NCBI RefSeq assembly: GCF_910592395.1
Contig: NC_088310.1
Location: 12,405,501 to 12,469,500, forward strand
DNA length: 64,000 nt
Reading direction: 5' to 3'
DNA from: Lineus longissimus
Lineage: Eukaryota; Nemertea; Pilidiophora; Heteronemertea; Lineidae
Shown: piece by piece, positions 44,321-55,411 of the stretch
Layout of the letters: the number at the start of each line of letters is the position of its first letter
Position numbering within the stretch: the first letter of the stretch is position 1
The notes under the pieces: generated by a model
What the model was told of the DNA's origin: nothing
The model's input: only the letters and a program-made list of their open reading frames with translations
Database searches by the model: none
Made by a program: the position numbers and the translations under genes

Positions 44321-44811
44321 GACGCACCTGAAATGAGAAAGCCAAAATAATGCTACAAAATTATGCAGTGTTCCTCAAAAATTCAACTTTTAAAGAGGGA
44401 CTATTGCCATGCTAACTGTCAGGGAGCTTGCTACAAAATATAGACCTATGAAGTGAACATGCTTGAACGGGCATCAATATTCCTTACAAAAATGCAGCAA
44501 GACACATCATGAGGGACAACACTGTCATGGCTGTGTAAGTTGGCCTAATTGCTGAGTTCAAAACACTTGTAGTCAATTACAGGCGAATGCGGCTGAATGT
44601 ATTATGAGGCACACCACAGGCTTGAAATTAGCAGCAACTCGTGCAGGGTACGGTGCACTGATGATGTTGGAAAACTGATCAAAGTCTGCTCCTAGTAGGC
44701 AGTAGGCTACAAATGAAAAGAACAAGGACCGAACAGACAGACATAGCATCTACATGTTAGTTCAAGAACTTTTTTCTGCACTGATGAATCAACATACCAA
44801 GCTAGATTTAG
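44321..44811. other. Spacer between two minus-strand genes
   Basis: No coding signature. It probably includes the 5' untranslated exon and promoter of the SAM-like gene and the 3' end of the transposase-like gene. Confidence 0.35.
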
Positions 44812-46630
44812 TCATTCTGAATCTGTCATGTCCGTCATCTGCCCATCCACCATGTCCACGTCCTGCACTACAGAATGTTTCAATGAAATGTAAGTTGTGT
44901 TTCTAATATTATATGCTTGTAAAGGCTCAGCATCTAAGAAGTTTTTTCTGTTGGTGCACACCATGGGCCTTTGATTCAATGGCTGTGTGGCATGCATGGT
45001 AGAAATTCTATACACTCCAATGTCCGGATCAAAATGTCCAAGAAACTTCTCCAAAACAAAGTGACAGCAGTTTTCAACCCCATCATCAAAGATGATAAAA
45101 GCCACTATACGACCAAACTGCAACTGAGACGACCCTTGATCTGGAATATGGTCATCTAGCTTCAATGCAACATATCCTCCCTTTAAGTACTCTATTCCAT
45201 CCACATGAACTGAATCAGATATGTGTTCTGTCGTGGTTCCTTCATGAGCTGTACAGTTTTGAACCACCTGAGTTAGAGAATCACAGTAGAGTTCTGCATG
45301 AAAGGGAATCGATTTTTCTGCAATCACACCAAGGTTGAAGTAGTGACCCTGTCCAAGGTAAGCCTGAAGTAGTTGGTGTTTTATGGAAAGTGATTTTGTC
45401 ACATTGATGAAATTTGGACAATGCCGGATGCTTTTCTTGAAATACGAATGCTTGCTTTCAAATCTCAAAGTGCTACTTCTGGTTAGTGGACCACACTTCT
45501 GAATAAGAGACGGGTAATGCAGCAAATAATGATGTTTTGGCCTAAGTCTGGTTTCTGGGAATAATTCACTCCTCAAAGGAATGTACTCCTCAATCAGGAC
45601 TTGCAAATATGCTATCTGCCCAACAGAAATTCTGGGTGAACACACCAACTCCACTATATTGCGCAAGAGAAGAAGTAGTTGCCATGATGGGTCTGTTGGA
45701 TCCTGTACTTTTGCCATAACAAGGAAGGTAATATTCCGCACCAAACACCAATTTTCTGCAGCGTGTCCAATTAATTTTTTTATGTTAGGTTTCCCACTGA
45801 TTTCCTTTGGCTTGTCCCTTGCATCATATACCTTGAAGCGAAATTTGCAAATCATGGCATTAAGGTAATCGTAACTAAACCATTTTTTGTTTCTCACAAG
45901 ATCTTTGATAATTAGTATCACATCATAGGGAACCACTCCCTCAAATAGATCATGCCCAATACATGGAGGGAGCCCAGGGGCACATACATGGAAATGACTA
46001 ATAAAGTTCAAAGGCGAACGTAACTTGATGCCGTGATAAGAAGTAACATCAGGATTTTCTTCCAAAAAATTAACAGCTTCATCGTAATTTTCTCGAGTCC
46101 TTTCTGCACCAGTACTCAACGGATTTTCATGGAACTGTTCCACGGTAACAAGGCAGAAACGACAGGGGTAAGTGTAGTTGGAAAAATTCTCAATAAATCC
46201 TCCTATGTTATGGCTTCCCAAATTGTCCCCCAACATGAACAGAACTGATCCTTTGACATGTCTGTTATCATTTCCTGAGCCAATGTCTATACCATTTTCT
46301 TCAATGTCTTTCACATCGCGGATGAATGAGTGAAACACCTTTTCACCTTTAAAGTACTGAAAGTCTTTTTCCCGACAAAGCAGAAGAAGTTGGAATGGGT
46401 CAACTTTCGACCTATGACAAGGATGGATATTGCCAAGTGTATAATACACTGCCAATATTTTGTGTTTCGTTCGGGAGGAACCCAATGGGTTAACTACTTC
46501 AAAGGCATCCTGATATGCTATAATCACTAATGCATGAGGATCGTTTCCAAAGATTGGGTGATTATTGAAGACACTGCCATCCCTGAAATCATCATAGACC
46601 CCAGGTACCGATTCATTTGGTGAAATAGGG
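44812..46630 (-). CDS. Tnp2-like (CACTA-related) transposase protein, long intact ORF
   Basis: About 600 codons run open to TAA 44812. The 5' part (46630-46527) reads in frame VYDDFRDGSVFNNHPIFGND, ALVIIAYQDAFEVVNPLGSS. Then come VYYTLGNIHP, LFMLGDNLGSHNIGGFIENF (second Asp, DNLGSH), CRFCLV, LPPCIGHDLFEGVVPYDVIL, ENWCLVRNITFLVMA, IVELVCSPRISVGQIAYL, LRPKHHYLLHYPSLI and STLRFESKHSYFKKSI. This layout resembles the Tnp2 family of DDE transposases. The start is open at the 5' side (an exon probably lies upstream, beyond the 16-bp repeat at 46648), so N-terminal exons are missing. No frameshift or stop over 1.8 kb makes it the best-preserved protein in the window. It is followed on the same strand by the SAM-like gene. 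Confidence 0.65.
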
Positions 46631-46647
46631 GAGCGTAGCTTTGCGTC

Positions 46648-46695
46648 CCGGGTCCTATGTGTTCCGGGTCCTATGCGTCCCGGGTCCTATGTGTC
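46648..46695 (+). repeat. 16-bp minisatellite, three units
   Basis: CCGGGTCCTATGTGTT, CCGGGTCCTATGCGTC and CCGGGTCCTATGTGTC, then a degenerate fourth. Confidence 0.85.
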
Positions 46696-46850
46696 CCAGA
46701 TCCCTTTCTCGTGATTCTGGCCTTGTCACCATCTCATTCTCAAGTGGAGTCGACGAATTCATCAAATCATGGACAAACTACATGTATCTGCGATATTTGT
46801 ACTTTTTATTTAAAAAACAAAATCAAAGAAAATGATTCACAATGATTCTG

Positions 46851-47033
46851 ACACTCTAAAAGCTGGGAACATTTTTAGAACGTTTTTAGCACATCTTTCG
46901 AACACTTATAGAACACTCGAACACCCGGTGTTCTTTAAATGTTCGAAAGATGTTCTGAAAACGTTCTAAAATCAAATGTTCTCAAATTCTGGACAATAAA
47001 TTGTTCTAAAAATGTTCCAAGTTTTTAGAGTGT
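46851..47033. mobile_element. Short MITE with ACACTCTAAAA ends
   Basis: The left end ACACTCTAAAAGCTGGGAAC pairs with the right end (reverse) ACACTCTAAAAACTTGGAAC. It is 183 bp with inner inverted GTTCGAAAGATGT-type motifs, and non-coding. Confidence 0.75.
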
Positions 47034-47413
47034 AGATAAAACTTTCATATGCGCAATTATGGCAATACAATGTAAACAGAGGTGAAGGCCCCATCCTCCT
47101 GATCAATCACAGGCAACAAAAAGAATAACTAACCGAAAAATAAACGACCCTTCTGTGTCCGATACTGAATTACAAATGGAAAGGGCTCGCCCAGTCCTTA
47201 CTATGTCCACAAATCAGTTGGTTTAGCACTTGAATATAAAAATTAACCTTTTAAACAAAATGCAACGCATAATATTTGGTGCGTTACCAAACTCAATACA
47301 GTGTACTGAGTGTACTACACAATTACCATGTTTTTTAATGAAATATTTACTGCTACAGTAGGCAGCGATTGACTTTGCCAGTCCAGTTACAACTCGGCTT
47401 CAACGTCCTGCAT
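47034..47413. other. No recognisable feature
   Basis: AT-rich non-coding DNA downstream of the MULE transposase stop. Confidence 0.35.
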
Positions 47414-47917
47414 CTAATGATATCCGATGCAGTGAGAAACTGCCTGCCAGTATGAGTCAAGGTCTCTCTCTCCATTCACGTACTGGTCTTTTAGCCGCTG
47501 AAGTCTTGCTTCTAGCTGCCTCCATTTCCGTCTTCGCGGTGGAGGTGCATCTCCTAGGTCTGCAGAATTAATGGAACTTTCGACGTTGGCCTGGATGTCC
47601 CTAAGATGCCTAATAACGTCCACAGTGACGGGTGTTAGACAACAACTGTGTCATTCAACACTCTGTGGTAACCTGTGAAAAAAAACACCAACTTTAATTG
47701 CAAATTGAAGTGCAGTATCAGAGAAACTTACCAAATGCAGTCATCGGTTCATAACTTCTATCGATTTTTTTATTGCAGTGGGCACCCTTTGGGTATTTGA
47801 GATAATATCATACCAGATGAGTTTTTTATTTGACCTATTTTTCTACTTTAATTACACTTCACATTTTTCAGGTTTGTGCGAAGCTGCCGTATATCATTCT
47901 GAACATATTATCAGGGT

Positions 47918-48292
47918 ACTTATGCAAGTATCAATTCGTTTCTTTTACCCCCCCTCCTCAAGGGTAGTTAAGCTATCACCACTAATCTTTGCCGATGCTT
48001 GAGTAGTATTTATTTTTCCTTTAGTGAAAATTTGGCGAAGCTGGAAAGAATAAGGATGCTAATGTGTCGATGTCTTGTCGAACATACAGCCTTACCCAGT
48101 AAAATTAGTCCGGTTACTTTATATGATGGTGATAACTGATATATTGTTGATGGTGATGTCTTGACGAAAGAAAAAGTAGCATTGGTGAAAAAAGGGTGAT
48201 GCTTGAGCCTTAAGATGTCGTTATAGGGTGATAAGGTGTCGTACCCTTGAGGAGGGGGGGTACAAGACACGAATTGATACTTGCATTAGTGC
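47918..48292. mobile_element. MITE with inverted ends of about 60 bp
   Basis: Left GCAAGTATCAATTCGTTTCT plus TACCCCCCCTCCTC pairs with right GAGGAGGGGGGGTACAAGAC and GAATTGATACTTGC. About 375 bp, non-coding, within the MULE intron. Confidence 0.8.
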
Positions 48293-48320
48293 TCGGTCCC
48301 TTGCAGAAACATCGGATTAT

Positions 48321-48534
48321 AGTGGAGATGGGGTAAGATGGGACATGGGGCAAAATGGGACACCGAGGATGCATTTTTCATGACGAAAATGAAACTCCCT
48401 CGCATTTAAACTCGTGTATGTTGTCAAGTATGGTTTGTGCCAACATTTAGAGCAAGAAATCGTTTGATAGTTCTTATATTTGTGGAGTTATTTTGCCCTT
48501 AACTCTCAAGTGTCCCATCTTACCCCACCCTACT
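48321..48534. mobile_element. Short MITE with GGGGTAAGATGGGACA ends
   Basis: GATGGGGTAAGATGGGACAT (48327) and TGTCCCATCTTACCCCACCC (48511) are near-perfect inverted ends around 165 bp. It lies just inside the MULE intron next to exon A. Confidence 0.75.
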
Positions 48535-48990
48535 TTAAGTCCTGATTGTTCAGGATGGCTGTGTACTTACTTTCCACGTTGTTGTTTGTACGCAAGTCCA
48601 TGTTCCTCTCATACACATTCCAGAGGGCTGGCGGGAAAGTTCCATTTACGTAGGTATTCATGATGTATGCGAAAAAGTCCATCAGGGCAGGATACCTGTT
48701 AATGAGATTGGTCGTTCTCCTTGCAGTACGCAGCAAATTGAAGTTCATTTGCATGATTGGCATAGGGAGGTAACCAAGAGACATAACTTTCCGAATGCAT
48801 TTCCTCAGACGGCGGTTACAACGGTAGGGCACCGCCAATCCCAGCTCTTGAACTCTTCTCCAAAGATTTTGGGTGAAGTGGAAGTAGCACCCGCGAACAT
48901 CTGCGTTGGGGAGCTCGGTTTCAACTGCATTGATCAGTGCCTGCTCGAAGTCGCATATTACTATTTGAGGTTGCCAGCGACGGAAATACA

Positions 48991-50039
48991 ATGTATTTGA
49001 GTACTGATGCATCTTACCTTGACTGAGCAAAACATTCATGCTCATCATTGCCTGGAGTAGGCCCAAGGCCAGCCCCCCCCCCCCCTCAGCCCCGCTCCCT
49101 GGTCGATCCCACCCGAGACCCACTACGCAAAAAGGTCAGGAAAACATTTTTTTATTCCAATTTTAGGAAATTAGGGAACTGTTCAAATGTTCTTAGACCC
49201 CTGTCAAATTAGGCAAGCCTACGTCCATTGCTCTGGTTCTGATTTATAAATGACAATGTTCCACAAGGAATATAAACGTCGTCATCGCTACTATTGGCAG
49301 GCGTTTCAAAATATGCTTATAAAATGTTCATGACTCTTGGACTTAGTAACAAGAATAGGCCTAGCCCCGAGTTCCATAAATCTTACACCCCTAAATAACC
49401 AATTTCACAAAAGAGGGTGAAGCTTACTCACTACTGTTTACTTTAGTAGTAACGTTATGACCTTGATCACACTACTGTTTCTTAGTCAAATTCACACATG
49501 CCCATATAAGGCTTTAAGAATAGGCCCGAACAATGGGCCGAACAAAAGACATGATGACGTAGATAGCCACAACAAACTTGGTGTGAAGCCGTCTATGCAC
49601 ATGCATGTAGACTTACACCCTCCTCACTCTGCCATGCAGTGCAACATATCGTGCTATAGAAGTGTATGTACATTGTCCATGTACATTACACTACAATGAG
49701 CATACACAAAAACACTGCTCTGCGTCGGGAAATGCCCCTGATAATTTACAATTCTAAACAATCCTAGCTAATCTTCGATAGCCAGATATTCAATTCATGT
49801 TCTTGTTGATTCACATTGTACCACCCTAAAAGCGATGTCAGTGGAATTAGATCCGGAGGTTTACCTACCTCTTCTTGAAATGGGCGGAAGTAGATCTATC
49901 TAGAGCGCATCTAATTGTGCAACTGTTAAATTCCTGTCATTTTCCAAGTTTACAGCCGGTGTTGTATTTTGACAGCTGATCTGATGTCAAATCAACAACA
50001 ATGCTGTCTTTTAATGAAAATATGTATAAAAACTGTACC
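48991..50039. other. Mostly no recognisable feature
   Basis: C-rich tract at 49073-49085. 49544-49592 repeats 30291-30341. No coding signature. Confidence 0.4.
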
Positions 50040-50146
50040 ATGCTGTTCAATACCAACAAAGTGCTTGTGAAAATATATCAATTTGCTGTAAAATTAATTT
50101 TACAGCAAATTACAGTAAAATAATTACTGTAATTTTACAGATATTT
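50040..50146. repeat. AT-rich hairpin segment
   Basis: Two adjacent palindromes, TTGCTGTAAAATTAATTTTACAGCAA-like (about 50082-50108) and ACAGTAAAATAATTACTGT-like (about 50111-50130), abut the broken 3' end of the reverse transcriptase ORF. This looks like a short inverted-repeat element or its end. Confidence 0.6.
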
Positions 50147-51990
50147 TTAACAGTGTAGGTCGTCCCAGATTTTTGTTGCTGAATATGTAAAACTGTTTTT
50201 GCCATGTGTTTTAGTCTTAAAATGGTCGACCTGTACATTTTTTCGTCGGAGGTTATGGGAGGTTTCTTTTCTTTTGACAAGGTTTAATAAATAGGACGGT
50301 CTTTGCTTTTCTAGGATTCTGTACACTTCCTCCGCGATTGTTCTCTGTCTCCGAAGATGTAGGGACACAGAGCTATCTAATGCTAGAAGTGTTTCGTATG
50401 AGCTTGTATGGTCTTTGTACACTAGCCTAAGGGCTCTAAAATTCAACTTTTCTAGTTTTTTTGTGTTAGAAGCACTACAAAAATGCCAGATAATTGGACA
50501 GAAATTAAAGTTCGACTGGATGAAACACTGATAAATTGTTTTGCGGCAGCTGATGGGGAGGTACTGACCTATGCGTTTGAGAATGTTGATCTGACGCCCA
50601 ATCTTCTTCGTCATGATAGAGATGTGAGCGTCAAAATTCAGTTTGTAATCAAGAATTACCCCAAGCAGCTTAGCCTCATCTGTACATTCGATATAAACAC
50701 CCTGGATGCTGTAGGTCGGTTTCTTGGCATGGGTTTTTTTGCCCACAGCGAGACCCTGGAACTTCCCTGGATTAGCCTGCATCTGATTTATGGTAAACCA
50801 GTCCAGAAGAGCACTACCATCAGCTTCCAAGGTGCGTTTCATAGTAGTATAATTCTTATGGGAATATGAGATGGTATTGTCATCTGCATAGTTATACAGG
50901 TCAGTCTTGTTTATGGAATAGAAAATATCATTGATAAAAACATTGAACAATACTGGTCCAGCAATTGAACCCTGTGGTACCCCTTTGATCAGGGGTAGAA
51001 ATTCACTCTGGGCATTGCCCATTTTCACACATTGTTCTATGCCAGTGAGGTAGCTTCGCAGTAGAGACACAGCAGAGTCTGACGCTTGGTAAGCGATCAG
51101 CTTTTCCAAGATCAGGTTGTGCGGTAGGCAGTCGAAGGCCTTCGAGAGGTCCATAAGTATAGCCCCAACATAACGGCCATCATCCAGGGCTTTCCTCCAA
51201 TCTTCAGTGAGTGCCAGCAAGGCAGATTGGCAGCTGTATCCACTGCGGTATGCTGACAAGCAAGTATGGAAGAGCTCCCTGAAATGCCCAATCAGCTGGT
51301 CCACCATGGCCCTCTCAAACACCTTTGACTTAATTGGAAGCACACTAACAGGTCGGTAGTTTTTCTTCTGAAGTGCGTCCTCTTTCTTGTATACAGGAGT
51401 GACACGGGCACACTTCATTTCAGAAGGAAAAACGCACGACTCAAACATGCAATTTACAAGTTTAGTGAGATGCGGAATGTATACGGGTGCGATCTTTTTG
51501 AGGATTTTTGCCGAGATATTATCCAGGCCGGTAGCCTTCTTATTGCCAATGGATGACAAATATTTGCCCACTTGTTTGACAGACACCGGTTTGAAAACAA
51601 GAGGAGCTATATCTGGCATGTTATCCTTAATTTTCTGCACACTGGGGTGAGCTTTTACTTCACTCTCAGTAAGGTCCTTGCCAATGTCCTTAGCTACTTT
51701 TGAGAAGTGATTATTAAAAATATTTGTCACTGCATTGGGGTCGGAGATGACCTGGTCATCTTCGAGTAGACATGTTTCTTGTCCGTGATTTGAGCCCTTA
51801 CTAAGGAAAGGTTTGATGGTGGGCCAGAAGTCCCTGGACTGCGGTCCACCAGCGCACCTTTCGAAAAAATAGTTCCTGATTGCAGCTCTCTTTAGTTTGG
51901 TCACTTTGTTTCTCTGGCGCCTAAAGTTTTCAAAATTGTTCTTAGAACGGTACTTTTCAAAGACGCGTCGTAATTTCGATTGTTTCTTTT
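50147..51990 (-). pseudogene. Non-LTR retrotransposon reverse transcriptase (Jockey/CR1-like), truncated
   Basis: The frame is open from about 51990 (DWEKKQSKLRR) to 50147, about 610 codons with no lesion. Order: a linker typical of the region between endonuclease and RT (RDFWPTIKPFLSKGS); RT entry KKATGLDNISAKILKKIAP; YRPVSVLPIKSKVFERAM; AILMDLSKAFDCLPHNLI (catalytic Asp); IKGVPQGSIAGPVLFNVFIN; YNYADDNTISY (YADD box); KLLGVILDYKL (thumb); then C-terminal FNFCPIIWHFCSASNTKKLE and ALRLVYKDHTSSYETLL. It stops at IWDDLHC, where the family goes on a little, and the 3' tail is replaced by an AT hairpin. The endonuclease is missing at the 5' side, where the ORF meets a tandem array. Clade not certain. 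Confidence 0.9.
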
Positions 51991-52815
51991 CCCAGTCAGT
52001 TAGAATCCATTAGTCCTTTGGTCACATCAATGGATATTGGTTTCTTGTCCCTACCATAGCAGATAAGGCCATACCAATGATATTTTTTTAATTGTTTCTT
52101 GTCCCAGTCATGTTAGAATCCATGGCTCTTGGGCACAGCAATAGATATTGGTGTATTGTCCTTACCATTGCACATAAGGCCATACCAATGAATGTTTTTT
52201 ATTGTTTCATGTTCCAGTCAGTTAGAATCCATTAGTCCTTTGGTCACATCAATGGATATTGGTTTCTCGTCCCCAGCATAGCAGATAAGGCCATACCAAT
52301 GATATTTTTTATTGTTTCTTGTCCCAGTCATGTTAGAATCCATGGCCCTTGGGCACAGCAATAGATATTGGTGTCTTGTCCTTACCATTGCACATAAGGC
52401 CATACCAATGAATGTGTTTTATTGTTTCTTGTCCCAGTCAGTTAGAATCCATTAGTCCTTTGGTCACATCAATGGATATTGGTTTCTTGTCCCCACCATA
52501 GCAGATAAGGCCATACCAATGATATTTTTTATTGTTTCTTGTCCCAGTCATATTAGAATCCATGGCCCTTGGGCACAGCAATAGATATTGGTGTCTTGTC
52601 CTTACCATTGCACATAAGGCCATACCAATGAATGTTTTTTATTGTTTCTTGTCCCAGTCAGTTAGAATCCATTAGTCCTTTGGTCACATCAATGGATATT
52701 GGTTTCTTGTCCCTACCATAGCAGATAAGGCCATACCAATGATATTTTTTATTGTTTCTTATCCCAGTCATGTTAGAATCCATGGCCCTTGGGCACAGCA
52801 ATAGATATTGGTACA
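51991..52815 (+). repeat. Four 220-bp higher-order units, each two related halves of about 110 bp
   Basis: A-halves (GTTAGAATCCATTAGTCCTT) start at about 51999, 52219, 52439 and 52659; B-halves (GTTAGAATCCATGGCCCTTG) at about 52111, 52331, 52551 and 52771. Both halves share AAGGCCATACCAATGA. On the minus strand the halves would translate as related peptides (HWYGLICYG / HWYGLMCNG), so the unit may come from coding DNA. The first unit overlaps, over about 30 bp, the 5' end of the adjoining reverse transcriptase. Confidence 0.92.
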
Positions 52816-52844
52816 CTTTAACTCCTTTCTTTAGATATATAATC

Positions 52845-53766
52845 ATGCCAAAACTGAAGAAAACATCAAATACTATGAAAGCACACCATCATGCTATTTA
52901 TATAGCTGAAAAAAGACAGGTCAGTTCATTCATTTCAAATCATAACTATGACATGACTCATCCTTACAATATTTCATTCTCAACTTCATCTTTAAACACA
53001 AAAATGAGATGATGATATAGATGACAGCTTAAAGTCCTTTTTTTCCAACCATCCACTTCCTCAACTCCTCTTCCACCAATAGCACTGTCAACCATTTTTT
53101 CCAAGACAATTCACTATCATCCCTGACCTCGCACACACCTTCATCAAATCCATTGTACAATTTCTTTTTTCTTTCCAGAACTACAAGAAAGTTGAATATT
53201 TTGTAGGCAACACTGATATCACTGATGATGTCATCATGGCAGCCATGAACCTTATGCATCTTGCAAATCATGCAAATCGCCTCAAATACGAAGGACATAT
53301 CAGTTACTATTCTCCAGCAGAGTTGCACTTTCTATCTCAAAGTGAAGATTCAAACAAACGTCCACCACCAATACCAGCAGACAAGGACTCAATATTAATC
53401 CATCCTCTAAAAAACCATTGGAGTACATCATACTATCATTCTACGTCTAAAAGAATTTACATCTACGATTCTTTAATGTCCTCGGAACATTTGCAACAAA
53501 CATTCCTCCAGTTATGCCTTGTCTACAACCAGATAAACAATGATAATGTGGAATATGTTGATGTGACGCAACAATCAAGTGACCCTATTTGTGGCATCAT
53601 GGCCATAGCCTTTGCATTCTCATGTCTACTTGGATTGAACCCGAAAAAAATAACTTATGATATTGGAAATACTAACAGTCGTTCATTCACGGGATGCCAC
53701 CTCCAAGCACTAATCACCACTGTTTCCATAAACATGAAGATGTCCACCCCCTCGGATTTATACTGA
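52845..53766 (+). CDS. Ulp1-like (C48) cysteine protease, two exons
   Basis: Exon 1 (52845-52919) encodes MPKLKKTSNTMKAHHH... to EKRQ, ending CAG|GTCAGT. Exon 2 (53179-53766) follows TTTCTTTCCAG in phase 0, giving 220 residues in all. The catalytic pattern is visible: His in KNHWSTSYYH, Asp in IYIYDSLMS, Gln-Cys in TQQSSDPICGIMA (oxyanion Gln and nucleophile Cys). The length of about 195 residues fits the protease core. Ulp1/SENP-type enzymes remove SUMO-like tags, and relatives are carried by several eukaryotic transposons (some Helitron-like, CACTA and MULE types), so it may be element-borne. The ATG lies just after an acceptor-like CTTTCTTTAG (52832), so more exons could lie upstream in the tandem array. 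No lesion seen. Confidence 0.6.
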
Positions 53767-55411
53767 AATCTTCACTGGCTGAAATCAGCATCACGGTACA
53801 ACAATTCATCACTAGTTAGTTCAGGTATATACATTTTGTACACTCCTCAACATACACACACACTGAACTGCAGCACAAACATCTACGTGAAAGAAAAAGC
53901 TGGACAAAACACCGCTATTTAGCCTGAAAAAAAACATAAAAATACACACTCTTTAGCGTCATCCAACTCCCACAGTATCCCTTGGCAACCATGAACAGGA
54001 CACTGGACAAATCATGGCTTTAATTGGCGAAAATTCACGAAAATTTATAGAAGTTTTACTCAAAAGATCGGCAGGACGGCCATGCTGAACTTAGACAATG
54101 GCGTCACAAAGGGATTTCTCGGGGAATTCCCTTTAGCGCGGTAAATTCGAACTGTTAAAAACGATACGGGGAATTCCGTATGATCCATGCAATTTCAGCC
54201 TTTGTTTGGTCTGCGGCGTTGGCCGTAGCCATGCACATATGGGTTAATTAATCGACGAAAACATCCATGAAAATGAGAAGATTTTCCAAAATGTCGGATC
54301 CGGACAACCACAGATCAAATTTTCCGGGTGATCAAAACACACTTTAGCAAGATTTTCTGCCCGTGATACTTTCACATATGAGAGATAATTAGATAACATT
54401 TGTCTGTAAAAAGTAATAAAGGTATCAAAAACTCACCTTATAGCGATTTCGAGGTGATTTTGTTGACAGAAAAAATTGCTGACTTCACTCATTTCACAAT
54501 AACTTTTGAACCAATCATTGTACAGCTTTCATTCGAAGACTGGTAGAGCTAGTCATTATCCAATAAGAATTAGGATAAAAAAACACACTGTCAATACAAA
54601 CGGTATGAACGCCATTTCGTATTTTATTCATATAGTGGGCACCCTAGGCAAGTGCACCTCGAGCCAATGCACTGTACAGCGGCGCGGGTAGGATTACGCT
54701 AATCCGGCCATTGAAAACTCGCTATTCTAGCGTACCTAATGAGATTGTTAATTTTGCAGTTAGCATTGTTTTTTGCCTGGTAGCTTCTTTTTGTGACTGT
54801 GCTTACAATATGATTCTTTTCGTAAGTTCTCCTTCATCATTTTCATCTGAGCGGTCAGTGATGTCCCCAAAAGCAAAGATAATATCTTTCTGTATTGCTG
54901 CATTGATTCACTTGGATCATTGTTTTTAATACAGTATTTGAGGTTTAGTCCTTAATATAAACACCAAATCTTACAAACTTAGACAGGTTCAGCCAAGTCG
55001 GTGTAATTGAGACTACAGCAATACAATGGGGCATTGATAGGCCACGTCAGTGCCAACTGCCGACCTCTGGGGGATGGCAGTAAACATTGTTGATGGAATG
55101 GGCTCTTTCACTAAAACATTGACAAATAGAATATTTTCTAACCTGTGTGGATTAAGGGTACAGTTTCATGGATGTCAAGTCCTCGCTCAAAAATGGCACG
55201 ACCCAGACTGCAAAGATCTGGGACTCGGCAGCAGAATTCCAAGACAGTTGACCTTGTTCCCAAAAGCAAACTGACTGTTTAGTGATAGATATGTTCCTAT
55301 GCTCAAACTAAACCTTTAGGGTATCAGTCTAATGCAAATGCGCGGTATTTAATTTCCACGGCTCCCCAGGTACTGAGCTCGTTCATTCAGCGTGTTCGCT
55401 TTTGGGTGACA
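53767..55411. other. No recognisable gene
   Basis: AT-rich non-coding DNA. No repeat or splice structure identified. Confidence 0.4.

Larger units (their letters stand above)
47414..48990 (-). pseudogene. MULE (Mutator-like) transposase, C-terminal half, two exons
   Basis: Exon A (about 48990-48571) carries the MULE core end: VICDFEQALINAVETELPNA (an Asp of the DDE set), VRGCYFHFTQNLWRRVQELG (the C..H motif) and NGTFPPALWNVYERNMDLRT, then NNNVE and A|GTAAGT in phase 1. Exon B starts after TTTTTCACAG at 47673 and completes Ser: YHRVLNDTVVV, then a TAA, HPSLWTLL. After a frameshift near 47610 follow HLRDIQANVESSINSADLG and KWRQLEARLQRLKDQYVNGE, to the natural end at 47414. The phase match across the intron supports the model. 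Two inverted-repeat elements sit in the intron. N-terminal exons are not seen; poly-C DNA adjoins at 49070. Confidence 0.75.

Noticed and set aside
50483-50869. 128-codon plus-strand ORF opposite the LINE
   Set aside because: Overlaps the conserved RT C-terminus in antisense and shows no motif.
51991-52815. CRISPR-like array
   Set aside because: The 110-bp and 220-bp units are repeats throughout with no unique spacers; it is a satellite-type array in a eukaryote.
52218-52846. Three 61-62-codon minus-strand ORFs repeated in the array
   Set aside because: They arise because the satellite unit happens to lack stops in one frame; no start context or splice signals, and the alternate half-unit ends in a stop.
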